Below are positions 26,401 through 36,399 of a stretch of 64,000 bases of DNA, in pieces; position 1 is the stretch's first letter, and the number at the start of each line of letters is the position of its first letter. The stretch is from Baylisascaris procyonis (Eukaryota; Nematoda; Chromadorea; Rhabditida; Ascarididae). The position numbers and the translations under genes were made by a program. The notes beneath the pieces are model-generated. The model was given only the letters and a program-made list of their open reading frames with translations, was not told the origin of the DNA and made no database searches. Location: NCBI GenBank assembly GCA_037389465.1, contig JAZARR010000033.1, positions 372,001 through 436,000 on the forward strand. Reading direction: 5' to 3'.

Positions 26401-27433
26401 CATCGAGGCGGTGTTCGTCTCGCTGCGTGAGCTGATTCTGCTGCTGTGTTGTCTCGTGCCCCTCTTCTTCGGATGTCTTGCGCTCATCGGTGAGTGTTTC
26501 TCATCCTGTCTCTGCAATGCATATCTCAATTTCTGCTATTTCCTGAAATTTTTTTGGAGTTGACACTTGAATGAGAGCGTGTACGGATGTCTGACTTGCC
26601 TATTGTTCTGTATGATTCGTAAGCAACACGCTCTTCTAAAGTAGTGCGACAGTGAAGTAGCAAAACCATCAGATTTAATCACCAGCGATTGTAATAGGTC
26701 AGCGGAAGTGTGTGAATATTTACCAAGCCAGTTTGCGTAACCTTCTGTGGCAGTCATGGCGAAATATGCAGCTGTGAATTTTGCGAAAGGGTTCTTTTTT
26801 TTTCTTGGTTCCCCAAGCATATAGAAGACTTGTGACGAAAAGAAGCGTAATTTTAAAAAAAGGAACTGATATCTCGCGCAACCTTCGGATCATTACTTTT
26901 TAACGCTCGCTGCAAACAAGCCGTTCGTGATAATTTACGATGCCACGCAGGAGCAGAAGGATTTATGCATATTTCTCTTCAGATGTTTCTTTTGAAAAAG
27001 ATGAGGTGAAGAAAGACGCCGTTAAGCGAGATGGGGTCGTGATGTGTATGTGCATACAGCTGGTTGTAGAATTCCGCTTTCAGGCTCAGCACCAGCCAAC
27101 GATCATTCGGTGGCTTCTTCGGGTTTATTGGCCAGCTTGTATCCAATGGCAGCTGCATTTCTACTTCTCAGTTCGCTGCAGTATGTGCTTTCGCCTGCCG
27201 TCAGCGGGTGGAATACAGTGGCGGCGGTCAAGCTGCTTGCTGACCCCCTTCTTGGCATCCTCGCTTCCATCGGATGCCTCTTCCAGATCCTCTACAACAT
27301 TTTTAACGCAAACCGTTCGCCGTTAGTTGACAAACATGGCTACCAGCCGGCTGTTCCACACATACCTCAACCATCGGTGCCAACCACAACTTACTCCATG
27401 ACTAGGTATCCGGAGCAGCGGCCGTTGTGCTGA
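11445..27433 (+). CDS. Frizzled-family Wnt receptor, divergent (8 exons, 524 aa)
   Basis: Seven-pass plasma-membrane receptor that binds Wnt through an extracellular cysteine-rich domain. Exons: 11445-11599, 19917-20058, 20784-20907, 22354-22562, 23995-24192, 25528-25701, 26267-26489, 27084-27433. All junctions are GT-AG and phases match, giving 1575 nt including the stop. The ATG is followed by a hydrophobic signal peptide (residues 1-25). The CRD (about 33-150) has all ten family cysteines, with [10 protein letters not shown] then FPN split across intron 1. TM1-TM2 lie in exon 5 (211-276), TM3 with the WW and TW landmarks in exon 6, TM4-TM5 with the LSGMC...VG loop in exon 7, and TM6-TM7 plus a proline-rich tail in exon 8. 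Odd features: intracellular loop 3 is only about 15 residues and lacks the basic KLExLMVK-type stretch, and after TM7 the usual KTxxxW is replaced by [11 protein letters not shown]. Family assignment is secure. I cannot say which nematode paralogue it is; divergent MIG-1-like is a guess. Confidence 0.93.
11600..19916 (+). other. Frizzled intron 1 (8.3 kb) inside the CRD
   Basis: This interval lies between donor cg|gttagt at 11600 and acceptor ttgtag| at 19916. It splits the arginine codon just after the LPYNDT motif, and the joined codon is cga, which restores the canonical R-FPN sequence of Frizzled CRDs. Within it I see no convincing exon. Scattered frames of 60-105 codons show no supported splice borders. 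An AT-rich simple stretch (aaataaaaaataaataaataaaaagaaagaaa) lies at about 13738-13770. The interval could hold enhancers of the receptor gene but no site is recognisable. Confidence 0.75.
24920..25383 (-). pseudogene. MATH/TRAF-like fragment, frame-broken, in Frizzled intron 5
   Basis: On the minus strand, 64 codons (25383-25192) end in gga aaa aag tga. Shifting -1 at the A AAA AAG heptamer continues at once into a 90-codon frame (25192-24920), and the two halves then read like one protein. The continued part ([11 protein letters not shown]... LLHWILG... [14 protein letters not shown]) resembles the central strands of MATH domains (F.L.LVN ... W....F......YLVND...IE.E). The resemblance is from memory of the family pattern only. 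The simplest reading is a decayed duplicate of a MATH-domain gene (a greatly expanded family in nematodes) with an indel in the A-run. A programmed shift is possible but less likely. Confidence 0.33.
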
Positions 27434-27663
27434 TTAGAGTGAGTATGTTAAGCACCACGACGGTCGTGTTCGAATATTCGCGAGTCAGACATTTGCGCCT
27501 GGGGAACTCTAGTTCCGACCACTGACTGATCTGTTCAAATCGTAGGCCCGTTTTTTGCTCGTTGAAGTCTGCTTGTTAGCTTTCGTGAATTTCTAACACT
27601 CAGCTTTTAAGTATGGGGTAACTGGCTTGGGATTCCTGTAAAACCTCCACGCAGCAGTTGCAG

Positions 27664-27930
27664 GTCTTGCTGGTTAGTACAACGCCGGCCAATTTTTTGG
27701 TGTGGAAAAAAGCAAGCGAAATGTCCCCTGCAGCACGTACGCTTAAAGAGGTCTTCCCCATGTGGCGCAAATGTCCGGAGTACGAATGCACGGAAACAAG
27801 TATTCGAGCCGAAAGTTTAAAAGAGAGCATCACGGCGTCTCCCTTTAAGTGGACGATTAGGGATGGCACATCTAGTCTTGAGGCATTCATTAAAACATTC
27901 TTCGGTCATGTCTTTGTGGACAGCTTTGTA
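27664..27930 (+). CDS. Strong plus-strand exon just downstream of Frizzled, unrecognised
   Basis: Acceptor cagttgcag| at 27663 and donor gta|gtgagt at 27931 enclose exactly 89 codons in phase 0 with very coding-like codon use. The peptide is hydrophilic: FLVWKKASEMSPAARTLKEV, then MWRKCPEYECTE with two close cysteines, then SLEAFIKTFFGHVFVDSF. It begins 230 bp after the Frizzled stop, with no AATAAA between. It may therefore be the first exon of an operon-style downstream gene (first Met at 27721) or an alternative 3' exon of the receptor. Joining it to the receptor ORF in frame would need a phase-0 donor before the stop, and I do not see a good one. The partner exons to the right are not resolved; 28352-28377 is a weak candidate. 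Confidence 0.6.
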
Positions 27931-28721
27931 GTGAGTCTCTTACCCAATGCACTAGCACCTGAATGTTCGAAGTAAAGAGGAGAAGCAGAATTCTGTTGCT
28001 CTCCAATTTTGTACATAAATTACATTCGTCACAGGTGCACTTGACATAAATGGTTGCTTGTTGACTATTTCCTTCGACCTCATGAGCATTCGTTTATAAG
28101 ATGATGCCATTGTGACGCATGCGATTGTGAAGCTGCTTAACAGAACGTCGCAATGGCTTTTGATGGTGCTCAAAATGATAAAAGCATATAGCTGCTTATT
28201 CGCTTGTTGAGTCAGCACGGGTTTCATTTGGTGATGTCCTTTATGAAAATGCTCCAAAGACCTTCCTTTGAGCGGTTACTCTGCCATTGCTACGTTGGTA
28301 AATGTTTTATGCGTCAACTTTTATTATATTATGTGCTCCGTTTTATATGAGATCACTGTCGTTATTGCCCGGGGAAGGTGAGGAGATCGATTCTTTCCTC
28401 TCACCTGAATTCTTGACAACAGGGAAGCTGTCTTTAATAAATTTTGCCAATGACACTGAAATTGCTGCAAGCTGTTTGTTGTTCACGCTGTCCTCTCCTC
28501 CAGCCTCGCGAAACCCGGGATGCGAGGAAATGTGAGACATTATCTCAAATTCTGAACATGATTGTACGCCTATTTATCATACTGCAGAAGAAAGGATGAG
28601 TATTCGATGTGAGATTCACTTTCGAAACTTAGTGCTGAATGACATCCTTTTGCAATCCTGAAGGGCGGAGTGTCAAACGGAGAAGAGGTAGAGGAGAAAA
28701 AGATGCGTCGGAGGTGGGGGA

Positions 28722-28736
28722 GGGGGGGGGGGGGGG
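28722..28736. repeat. Poly-G run (15 G), one of several
   Basis: G-homopolymers of 11-15 bases occur at 2175-2186, 28722-28736, 39591-39601 and 62595-62606, each embedded in purine-rich ggggagg/gaggaag flanks. Homopolymer length may be unreliable in an assembly. Confidence 0.8.
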
Positions 28737-28943
28737 AATGGGTAAAGAGAGATGGTGGTTACGATTGTATGATCTCTATACGCGTTGCATCGAAGTTGAT
28801 AGGACTTTTTGAGAGGAGGGAGGTTTTCTATGCATTGGCGGATGTTGTCGTAAATTGAGTGATGCTATCTATGTCGGTGTGTGTGACTAAACAAAGAATA
28901 AGATATGTTGTTATATGGATTGCTTCGCTTGTAAATAGTATAA

Positions 28944-28991
28944 TGTGTGTGTATGTGTGTGTGTGTGTATGTGTGTGTGTGTGCGTGCGTG
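28944..28991. repeat. GT microsatellite with TATG and GCGT interruptions
   Basis: A (GT)n run with imperfect tatg and gcgt units, about 48 bp, in the region between 27.9 and 29.3 kb that has no supported gene. Confidence 0.9.
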
Positions 28992-29320
28992 CCACATTAC
29001 GTAGAGAAAATAAACTGATTCAGTGAAATCTGCTTCTCCCACACTAAAAGTTTTGTGGTTCCATGTCGGGTTCTTGCTCCTTTCCGTATTATTTCATTTT
29101 GTTGTTACTTCATTAATGCTAAAGCAAGGACGGACTGCTTCTCTACAACTTTTGGCAACATCGATTCGTCCACTGTCGCGAAAAATCGCTGATCTTTTTG
29201 TTGCAGTAACGTTACGTTCAAGAAGAAATTGGATTTGATTCAATTTACTAGCGTATGGAAACCAGACTTGATGGATTTAAGTGGTAGGCGCTCTGAACAA
29301 AGTTAACAGCATATTTTGAT

Positions 29321-29480
29321 TTGACATTTCGTTGGGAGGTTTGACGTTTCGTCACAAATTTTGACATTTCGCCATAAGGCTTGAGACTTCGTCGCAAGGT
29401 TTGACAGTTCGTCACGAGGTTTGACATTTATCACAGGATTTAGCGTTTCGCCAGATAAGCTTGATATTTCCTCACATAGA
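29321..29480. repeat. Minisatellite with exact 20 bp register, 8 copies
   Basis: Copies begin at 29321, 29341, 29361, 29381, 29401, 29421, 29441 (shifted by one base) and 29461. Each follows TTGACaTTTCGtCacaaGgt. The 20-bp spacing is kept while bases differ, and the TTGA(C/G)...TTC core is the conserved part. It is AT-rich and non-coding in appearance, and lies between unresolved exons of the 27-36 kb region. Confidence 0.85.
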
Positions 29481-30096
29481 CTTTGGCTTCTGGCATTTTA
29501 TTTTATGTGCCTCACGGAAACCAGCAGCGTGCTTGCTCTTCTCTACTTTATCGCTAAAAATAGTCATTGTGACATGCTGTGTTGCATCTTTCACGAAGCT
29601 TTACCAAACTATACCCATTGTACAAGTCTCGGCGTTCAAAAACTGGCTGAGTCGTACTACTGTGCGTCATCAGAAGGTGCAACGCGCTTCACATTTAGCC
29701 GAATCGGCATCTTTCTGATCGGAGTGTGTGCCTACAGAGGTAGCGAATGCAGCTCACACCATGGATGCTGAAATTGTGTTTGATATCTGCTGAGGATCTC
29801 CTCTTCCAACAGGAATGCACCTTTTTCCTCGTGCAAGGCACATAATTCCCTAGATTTCACACTTGTACGTGCAAAAAAACTTGTGTAACTGAGCTTACGT
29901 CAGCGAGCAAAATATTAAATCGGCTAAATCTCAAAAAAAAAAAAAAAAGAACGCTTTTGCAAACAAACACATTGGAAAAGCGCAAATGTCCTTGAGAACC
30001 AAGAATAAACAGATTGAGAAAAATGAGTGCGAAAATTTTCAGGGAAGTTGGCAACGCGGATGTTTCCTGTATCTCCGCCTGTGATTGAGGATGTAC

Positions 30097-30251
30097 TTCC
30101 CAATAATTGACCGCTTCAACAAATATTCCGCAAAAAAAATTTCCCGCTTGCAGATATGCCAAACGCTTCGAAAAGTTTCAACGCTCAAATTTTGAGTCAG
30201 TTCCAGACGTTCGTTTGTGGTATTAATCATTATATCTACTAGATCCGTCAT
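30097..30251 (-). CDS. Candidate minus-strand first exon, unrecognised
   Basis: ATG at 30251 in reasonable context (gccacgATGacg) opens MTDLVDIMINTTNERLELTQ and continues as a charged helical peptide through WHICKREIFFAEYLLKRS to a donor-like aa|gtacat at 30097 (the unspliced frame ends at 30039). A possible later exon of the same strand lies at about 28371-28540 (KQLAAISVSLAKFIKD, with an excellent donor tcag|gtgaga). The joining phase is not established. A second minus frame overlaps, so this is a moderate call only. Confidence 0.35.
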
Positions 30252-32222
30252 CGTGGCTTTTTTGAGTGCGTAATTTGAAAGGGCGGATAAATATCAGCAG
30301 GCATGACGATGTGACCAATTGCGAAACTTTGCTAGTTAAAATCTAAGTGAGGCAACATTGCTAGTTAAAACTCAAGGTCCTGTTCGGGCCATCAGCTTTA
30401 ACTCCTGTGTCTGCGTTTGGAGTTGTCATATCTGCAGCATAATAAAACAAACCTTAGTGGGTCTTACATAGGTGAAACAGTAATGCGAAGTCACCATCCG
30501 TACAAAAAAGCATATGTATTTGTTTGCACGATTGAAATATGGGCAAAATCAGAAGTAACGTGCGTACTCTCTTATCAGCGAGAAGAGAGATAAGACGATT
30601 GTGAACCTTCCGGTAGCCAGTTGAAGGTGACGTTGCAGTTTACACGTCACTAGCAGCAACTTCGACCACTGCAAACTTTTTACCAACGTTTTTTGTTTCC
30701 CTAGCCAAGAGCAAATCAATGCCTCGTAGAACGTGATGCAATGTATTTTTCTGTGAAGCGCTTCAATGTGAGAGAAGGGTTCCGGTGCAAAATACCACGA
30801 GAGGAGTAAACGGATATTTTGTGGGAAAGTAAAGGAACGCCGTGGCAACCCACTGTGGGTGACAAACAAAGAGGTGAATCCTCAGTATCCAAGCATGAAC
30901 AGCTATATCATGGATCAGCGCAGTGGCCACTTTCAAAATGAGCAAAGCGTGCGTAAAAGGGAACTAGTACAACAGCGCCTATTGTATGAGATTATTCCCT
31001 AGTTACAAAGCCCAAATAAAAGTAAACAAAAGATATGATCAACGACATGGAAGATGTGGCGTCATTTGAAGCTATAGAGTGACGGTTGACTGGTATTCTG
31101 AAACCTGAGGTTTATTTACGGCAAGATTAGATGCTTTAAAGGAGCAGCACCATGCGTAGCTCCCAACGGGTCATTCTCAAAGGGTCCGAACGGCTTCCTG
31201 AAGTGATTAGCATCACCCATAAGTCATTTCACGCTGAATTAGCCGATATATAGCTTCCGTGAGTTTATTAGAAAATGATGCGAGAATAGCACCCTTGAGC
31301 ACACGGTAGTCAGATAAGCTCGAACACACGTAGCTGCATCTGAATCACCGCACTGTCTTAATTCTACCATGCACATACAAGTAATAGAAAGCACAATACG
31401 ATGTTGCTCACGTTAATAATATAGAGGGAGCTTTGAAAAATCTGCAGAGCGGGTGAGTGAACGGTATTCAGAACCGCGGGGAAATGTCGTTAATACGGCG
31501 AAGCAAAACTGTTCCTCTCTCACTGATCAGATATCTGTGTACTAGCTTATTCCGAGTAGACTGAGTCCCTCAGTTTGAAAGGTCCTTCATGCTCGTTAAA
31601 AACGATCTACTGGAAGATATGCATAACACCGCGCCTTTTAAGCACCGTGGTAAAACCTAAAGTTTTCAGAACCGTGGCAGATAGTTGTCCTATAGTTTTA
31701 CACTACGCCACAAGAGACGCGCATTGAGTTTTCGTACAGCTGATTGTACGTTTTACTTATTTTTAGTTGTTGAGCTATGTATCTTTCAGTGATATCCACT
31801 ATGAAGTTGTTTATTAGTTTTGAATTGCGCATGCTTCGTTCTTCTCGAAACAGACAACTGCATTCCTCCACGAAATAGCTGCCTATAAATTTTTATAGAA
31901 ACATCCTGATGGTAGAAGCAGAATGCAAGAAGTGGTATTCTCATGGAAAGCTGTGCGGTCGAATAAGTGGAGAATCCCTGTGGATGTGTCCACTGCACAA
32001 AACTCCTAGCACAAGGAGCCGATAGCGGAACTTTTCGTGGCGCATTTCTTCATTTGCCTCTTTTCTATCCCCCAAAATTTGGTTTTCCAATGACATCACT
32101 ATCACGAGATCAGTGACTACACGCGTTTTCTTTTTAAGACCGAGACTTGCAGAAAATCTGACTGCCTAATCCATAAAATGCAGAAATTTTGTTGCAGTGG
32201 GTGCGTCTTACAGAAAAAAAGT

Positions 32223-32866
32223 TCATCGTCTTGAGCCTTCAATTCGAATTTCCATCAGTGACGTTGCAGAGTGGGGGATAGTGGAGGTTCGTGGTGGTTT
32301 TATCCTCTCGTTACGAATCAGGAAGCAATGGTAAAACGCCCATTTTCTCAGTTCTCTTTTATGGTCCGGATCAAATTCAAAACAGTGTAGACTGGAATGG
32401 CTTCTTGAAGAATTTGTGCCTGAAATTGCGTTGGAATTACCACTCCCTCTCGGCATTTTCCTAATATTTGAGCGCAGATGCGCATCGAGGATGGCTGGAT
32501 TAAGAGAGCGATTATTGGTCCTGATGGGATCGATGCGAGTATCGGTTGCAACTATTTTGCAAGTCTGAGGCACGCGAAGATAGTTTTATTGATAAATATT
32601 GGTTTTCGCTAATGAATGCAAAATCGACGCAAGATTCCGAACAAGTAGTTTCTTGCTTAAAATGGGGTCGACGCAAGATAAAAATTCCGAACAAGTGAGA
32701 TTGGATGGTTTCTTGCTTAACATAGAAACTCATTTCGAAAGAACAAAAAGTTCTCTCAATCGGGTTTAGTGGGAACATCGTAACCACTTACAATCAATCG
32801 CCTTTTGATGCGTCACCGCCTGAAGGATTGTTTGTTCTTCGGTTGTGTGAACTTGGATGAATATTT
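32223..32866 (-). CDS. Minus-strand two-exon gene end, unrecognised
   Basis: Exon 32866-32792 (acceptor cataag|, strong donor gatt|gtaagt) encodes 24 codons ending EEQTILQAVTHQKAID in phase 1. The next acceptor, aaaatag| at 32552, opens two plausible frames. The phase-1 continuation gives about 109 residues to the stop at 32223. It is basic, Ser/Asn rich and likely disordered (SNIRKMPRGSGNSN, HKRELRKWAF). A phase-0 reading gives 67 residues (SGPIIALLIQPSS... ending IRTIKEN at 32348). Phase favours the first. Upstream exons may include a block near 34076-34140 with donor aag|gtaatg. No family is recognised. Confidence 0.42.
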
Positions 32867-35123
32867 CTTATGTGGCTCGTGAGGAAATCATTATTTTCTT
32901 GTGGCAGTTGTTTAATTATTTGCTTCAGATAAGCTTTCGAGGGGCACTGCACCAATATGTTCAGGTCTTAAAACACTAATTTAGATTACTACAAAGATTA
33001 GATTGTTATAGGCACTTGCTGGCCATCCTGTAATGGTACTCGAACTGAGTGCCTCATTAGTTGCGGGGGCAATTTTAATCGATAGATCACACAAAAATTT
33101 TATGGATCAGACGCATTCGAGAATTTTTTTGAGCGGAGGATTTAATTTGGTGCCTTCAAAAAAAAAGTGTGGTGGTGGATGGCGCAGGTGTAACTAAGAA
33201 ACGTTTTTGAGGTTGCAACACTTTTCAACAATTTACCAATTTCTCAGTTTGGTGCCTTTAAACTTTTGACACGTTGCCAGTTTACAAAGTTGTAGAAAAT
33301 TTGAACTGCGACGAAATGGCATAACGAGTGGCTTTGAGGGTGATTCTGAAAACGTAGCCGATTTACTCATCAGTACCTGCTAATCGTGTAAATTTTGTTG
33401 CAATTAGTTTAAGTGAATGTTGAGCTGAGAAAACGAGAAAACGCAAATAGCAGACGAATGTTCAGCGCCGAACTAAATGCCAACCAGTTCTCGCATTGTC
33501 TTGCGCCAACGCACCTCTAATGCACACGTTTTGCGCTACCTTACGCAGGTGTTTGCTGGCTGGCTAACGTCGACCTTCACCTCACTTGCGCATGTTGCGT
33601 CGCCCATCTGTGGCTTGCCTCAGCGGAGAGCGTTCGCTTTCTTCTGCTTCGTGTGCTTTTACGCTTGTTTATTTCATTGATAGGCTAGCTTGATCACGCG
33701 TTGTTTTCATTTATATTGCCCAAGCCGCGTTTTCCAAACGGAGAGTCGCAGATCCTGGCTGCCGAATAGTTTGCTCAAAAGTTGTACTCTTTGAGAAATT
33801 TTGAATGGTAAAATAGGTCGTTTAACAAAATTTTTTTCACTGAAAAAAACTCCAGTTCGAGGTTTTTTAACTAACGTTGGGAGTTTTTCTTCATCTCAAG
33901 TTGAAAGAAATCAAATAAACCAAACACTTATACTCTAGCTGAAGAACTTTGACTCGTAAGCTTTGACTAAACTCCTCACTTCTATCCTCCTTCATCCTGA
34001 AAAAAACTGCCTTTGGAATAAGTTGGAACTCCAGTTATCGCAAGACGAACTCATTACCTTCCCATCAGATCTTCTATAGTGTCGTCTACGAATATGTGGA
34101 GGTGCACCTTGTCCTTGATCGACCGTTTCTGTAATCCTATCTTTCGCGGTTGTAAGAAACGGATTACCTTTACTAATATTTGCCAAGCACAAAGGTGGCA
34201 TGTCGCTAAGAATTCAAATTCCTGAATGAATATCGATCGCATTATGCATGTAGATTTTCTTTTTTTCGGAATCTATGTACTAAACCAGTCTTCAATAATC
34301 ACCATAAGGAAGGTTGCTGTGCCAAAATATTTGCAGTGGCCATATTCTATATTTATTGAGTAATTTTTATGCCTATTAATGCTTACGTACTTTTTGTTTT
34401 TGTGTTTATATGCTTCTTGTTTGTTTTTTTCTTTTCACAGCATTTTTTTAAACATCAAACGAGCATTACAGCTAAGTTTGCTTATGGAAGAGATGATGGT
34501 TCATCTTTTTTATCATCTCATATTCACGTTCGAAAATTATTTTTGAAATGATATCATATTCACTTGCAGCTTTATGAGGAACAACATTGTGCAGTCATGA
34601 CGAAGCAAAAGTAAGTCTACTCAATTTCTCTTGGAAGTACAGTAGCAACGTTTGAAATTCAATATAGCTTAAGAAGTGTTATGCTAGCTTCAATGACCCA
34701 TATCCACCTTTCCCCTCCCTTTACGTAGGTGTTGTGATAATAAAATAAAAAATAATGAAACTACTGAAAGAAAGAAACCTTTTCCGTATGTGAAACGTTG
34801 TTTAATATTATTATGTGCTGCCAAACGTGGGGATTTTTAGGAGCACAAAAAATTTATTCGGTTGTATTACCGATAAAGGAGTATGGGGTGGATAAATATT
34901 CGTTTATAACTCTAGCAGGCGATTTGTTTTTCATTGTTTGTCGCTTACAGATCATGCACACTTCTTTCATTCTGAATTTTGCTAAGTTAGCTGAATTCCG
35001 AGGTGGTCTCATTTACGTATCTCTAACATTGCAATTGTTTCGAAGGAAAGAAACAAAGGTACTCTAATATGGAGTATACTTGTTGTATTTTACTCGTATT
35101 TCTTTTTCTTTCTTCTTTTCCAG

Positions 35124-36391
35124 AAAATTGAGTCCCCCTCAATTGCTCTCTCCAAAAGAGACCTACGAAATCTACGAGAAAAGTGGAAAAGCGGCTTCGT
35201 TTGATTACTTTCAAGGAGCGCAACCAGTTTCGTTTACCGCTGTGAGTTTTTTGAATTGGCTGGAGTTTATTAGATGTAAAGGTGAGATCGCTATTATTTA
35301 AGTAAGGAATGTTCCTTCTTGAGATTTCTTAGCGCTCACTATGATGACGGCCAGGTATTTTTTATCAATACTTTTTTTTTATGATTTTCTCTTGTTTTTG
35401 GATAGAAAATTTCTTCGATTCTCGAAAAGAATAAAGTGTTCAGGCAAAATTATAAGAGTAGCTTTAATGAATATGCTTAGATATTGAATCCGTGCAACTC
35501 TAGTGATATTAAAATGCAATGTATTGTTTTAATTTCAGGCAAATCAGGTTACTACAGGTGCACATGCATTCGACTTTCCGCCTGTTATCACAGAATGTGC
35601 GTTTCAAAGACGATCAAACAAAAAAAGTTGGCTGTTAAAACCATCTTTCTGTGCACATTTTTTAGAGAAATATCTGTGCTAGCAGATAGGGCATAGATGT
35701 ATGCTTTTTCTTGCTCTACTATGCGTCCACAGCTATCTTCTAGCTGTCTTAGATATCACATGAAAAGTTAACACTTTCTGCTATGCCCTAATCATTGCAC
35801 CTAGTGCCTGAGGTATAGCAACCTCCCTACCTAAGCAATGCCCCATTCCTATCCGCAATAAAATCCTCTCTTCAATAAAGACCTTCACAAAGCTCGGAAA
35901 TAAAAACTTGTTCTCCACAGCTGAAGTATTACACATTGTTGTATGATATTTTGAAAACAAAAATAACCTCGTTTCAACAGAATCCTCTTTTCTTACTAGT
36001 AGAACCTCTGAAATCTTGCAAAGGTTGTAAACGTTAGATTTTTCACAAATTTTACAGTGAATGGTTGAATTTTAAAATTACCCTTTCGTTGCCTTTACAT
36101 GAAGACGTATAAACATTGCCTTTAACGTGGTACTCATTTTGTCACACAACACACTCTTTCTGGAGGCACCACTTCACGAGGGTACTACCTTCACACGCAA
36201 CCTATATAGTCCTTGTTCTTTTTCCTGTGAGCGGTAAGCATAGAGTGCGTTAGACCTTCATCCTTCCACTATTGTTTTCCAAACAGGTTTTTTTTAAAGA
36301 TTAGTTTTATTTCAGTTCCATTCGGAGTGATTATCGCTGCTGCGGTTGGAATTCCACTTTTCATCATGGTTTGCTTATTCGTCGCCGTCTG
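35124..36391 (+). CDS. Probable single-pass membrane protein, partial (3 exons)
   Basis: Exons 35124-35241 (acceptor cttttccag|, donor gct|gtgagt), 35540-35600 (acceptor aatttcag|, donor t|gtgcgt) and 36316-36391 (acceptor ttatttcag|, donor tg|gtttca) join in consistent phases (0, then 1). The product is a hydrophilic stretch (SPKETYEIYEKSGKAASFDYF... TGAHAFDFPPVITE) followed by a classic transmembrane helix (FGVIIAAAVGIPLFIMVCLF). Upstream exons (signal peptide, ectodomain) and the cytoplasmic tail are not resolved. Phase-compatible tail candidates include 41899-42071 and 43407-43489. The arrangement suggests a type I receptor or adhesion protein, but no family can be named. Confidence 0.45.
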
Positions 36392-36399
36392 GTTTCAAG

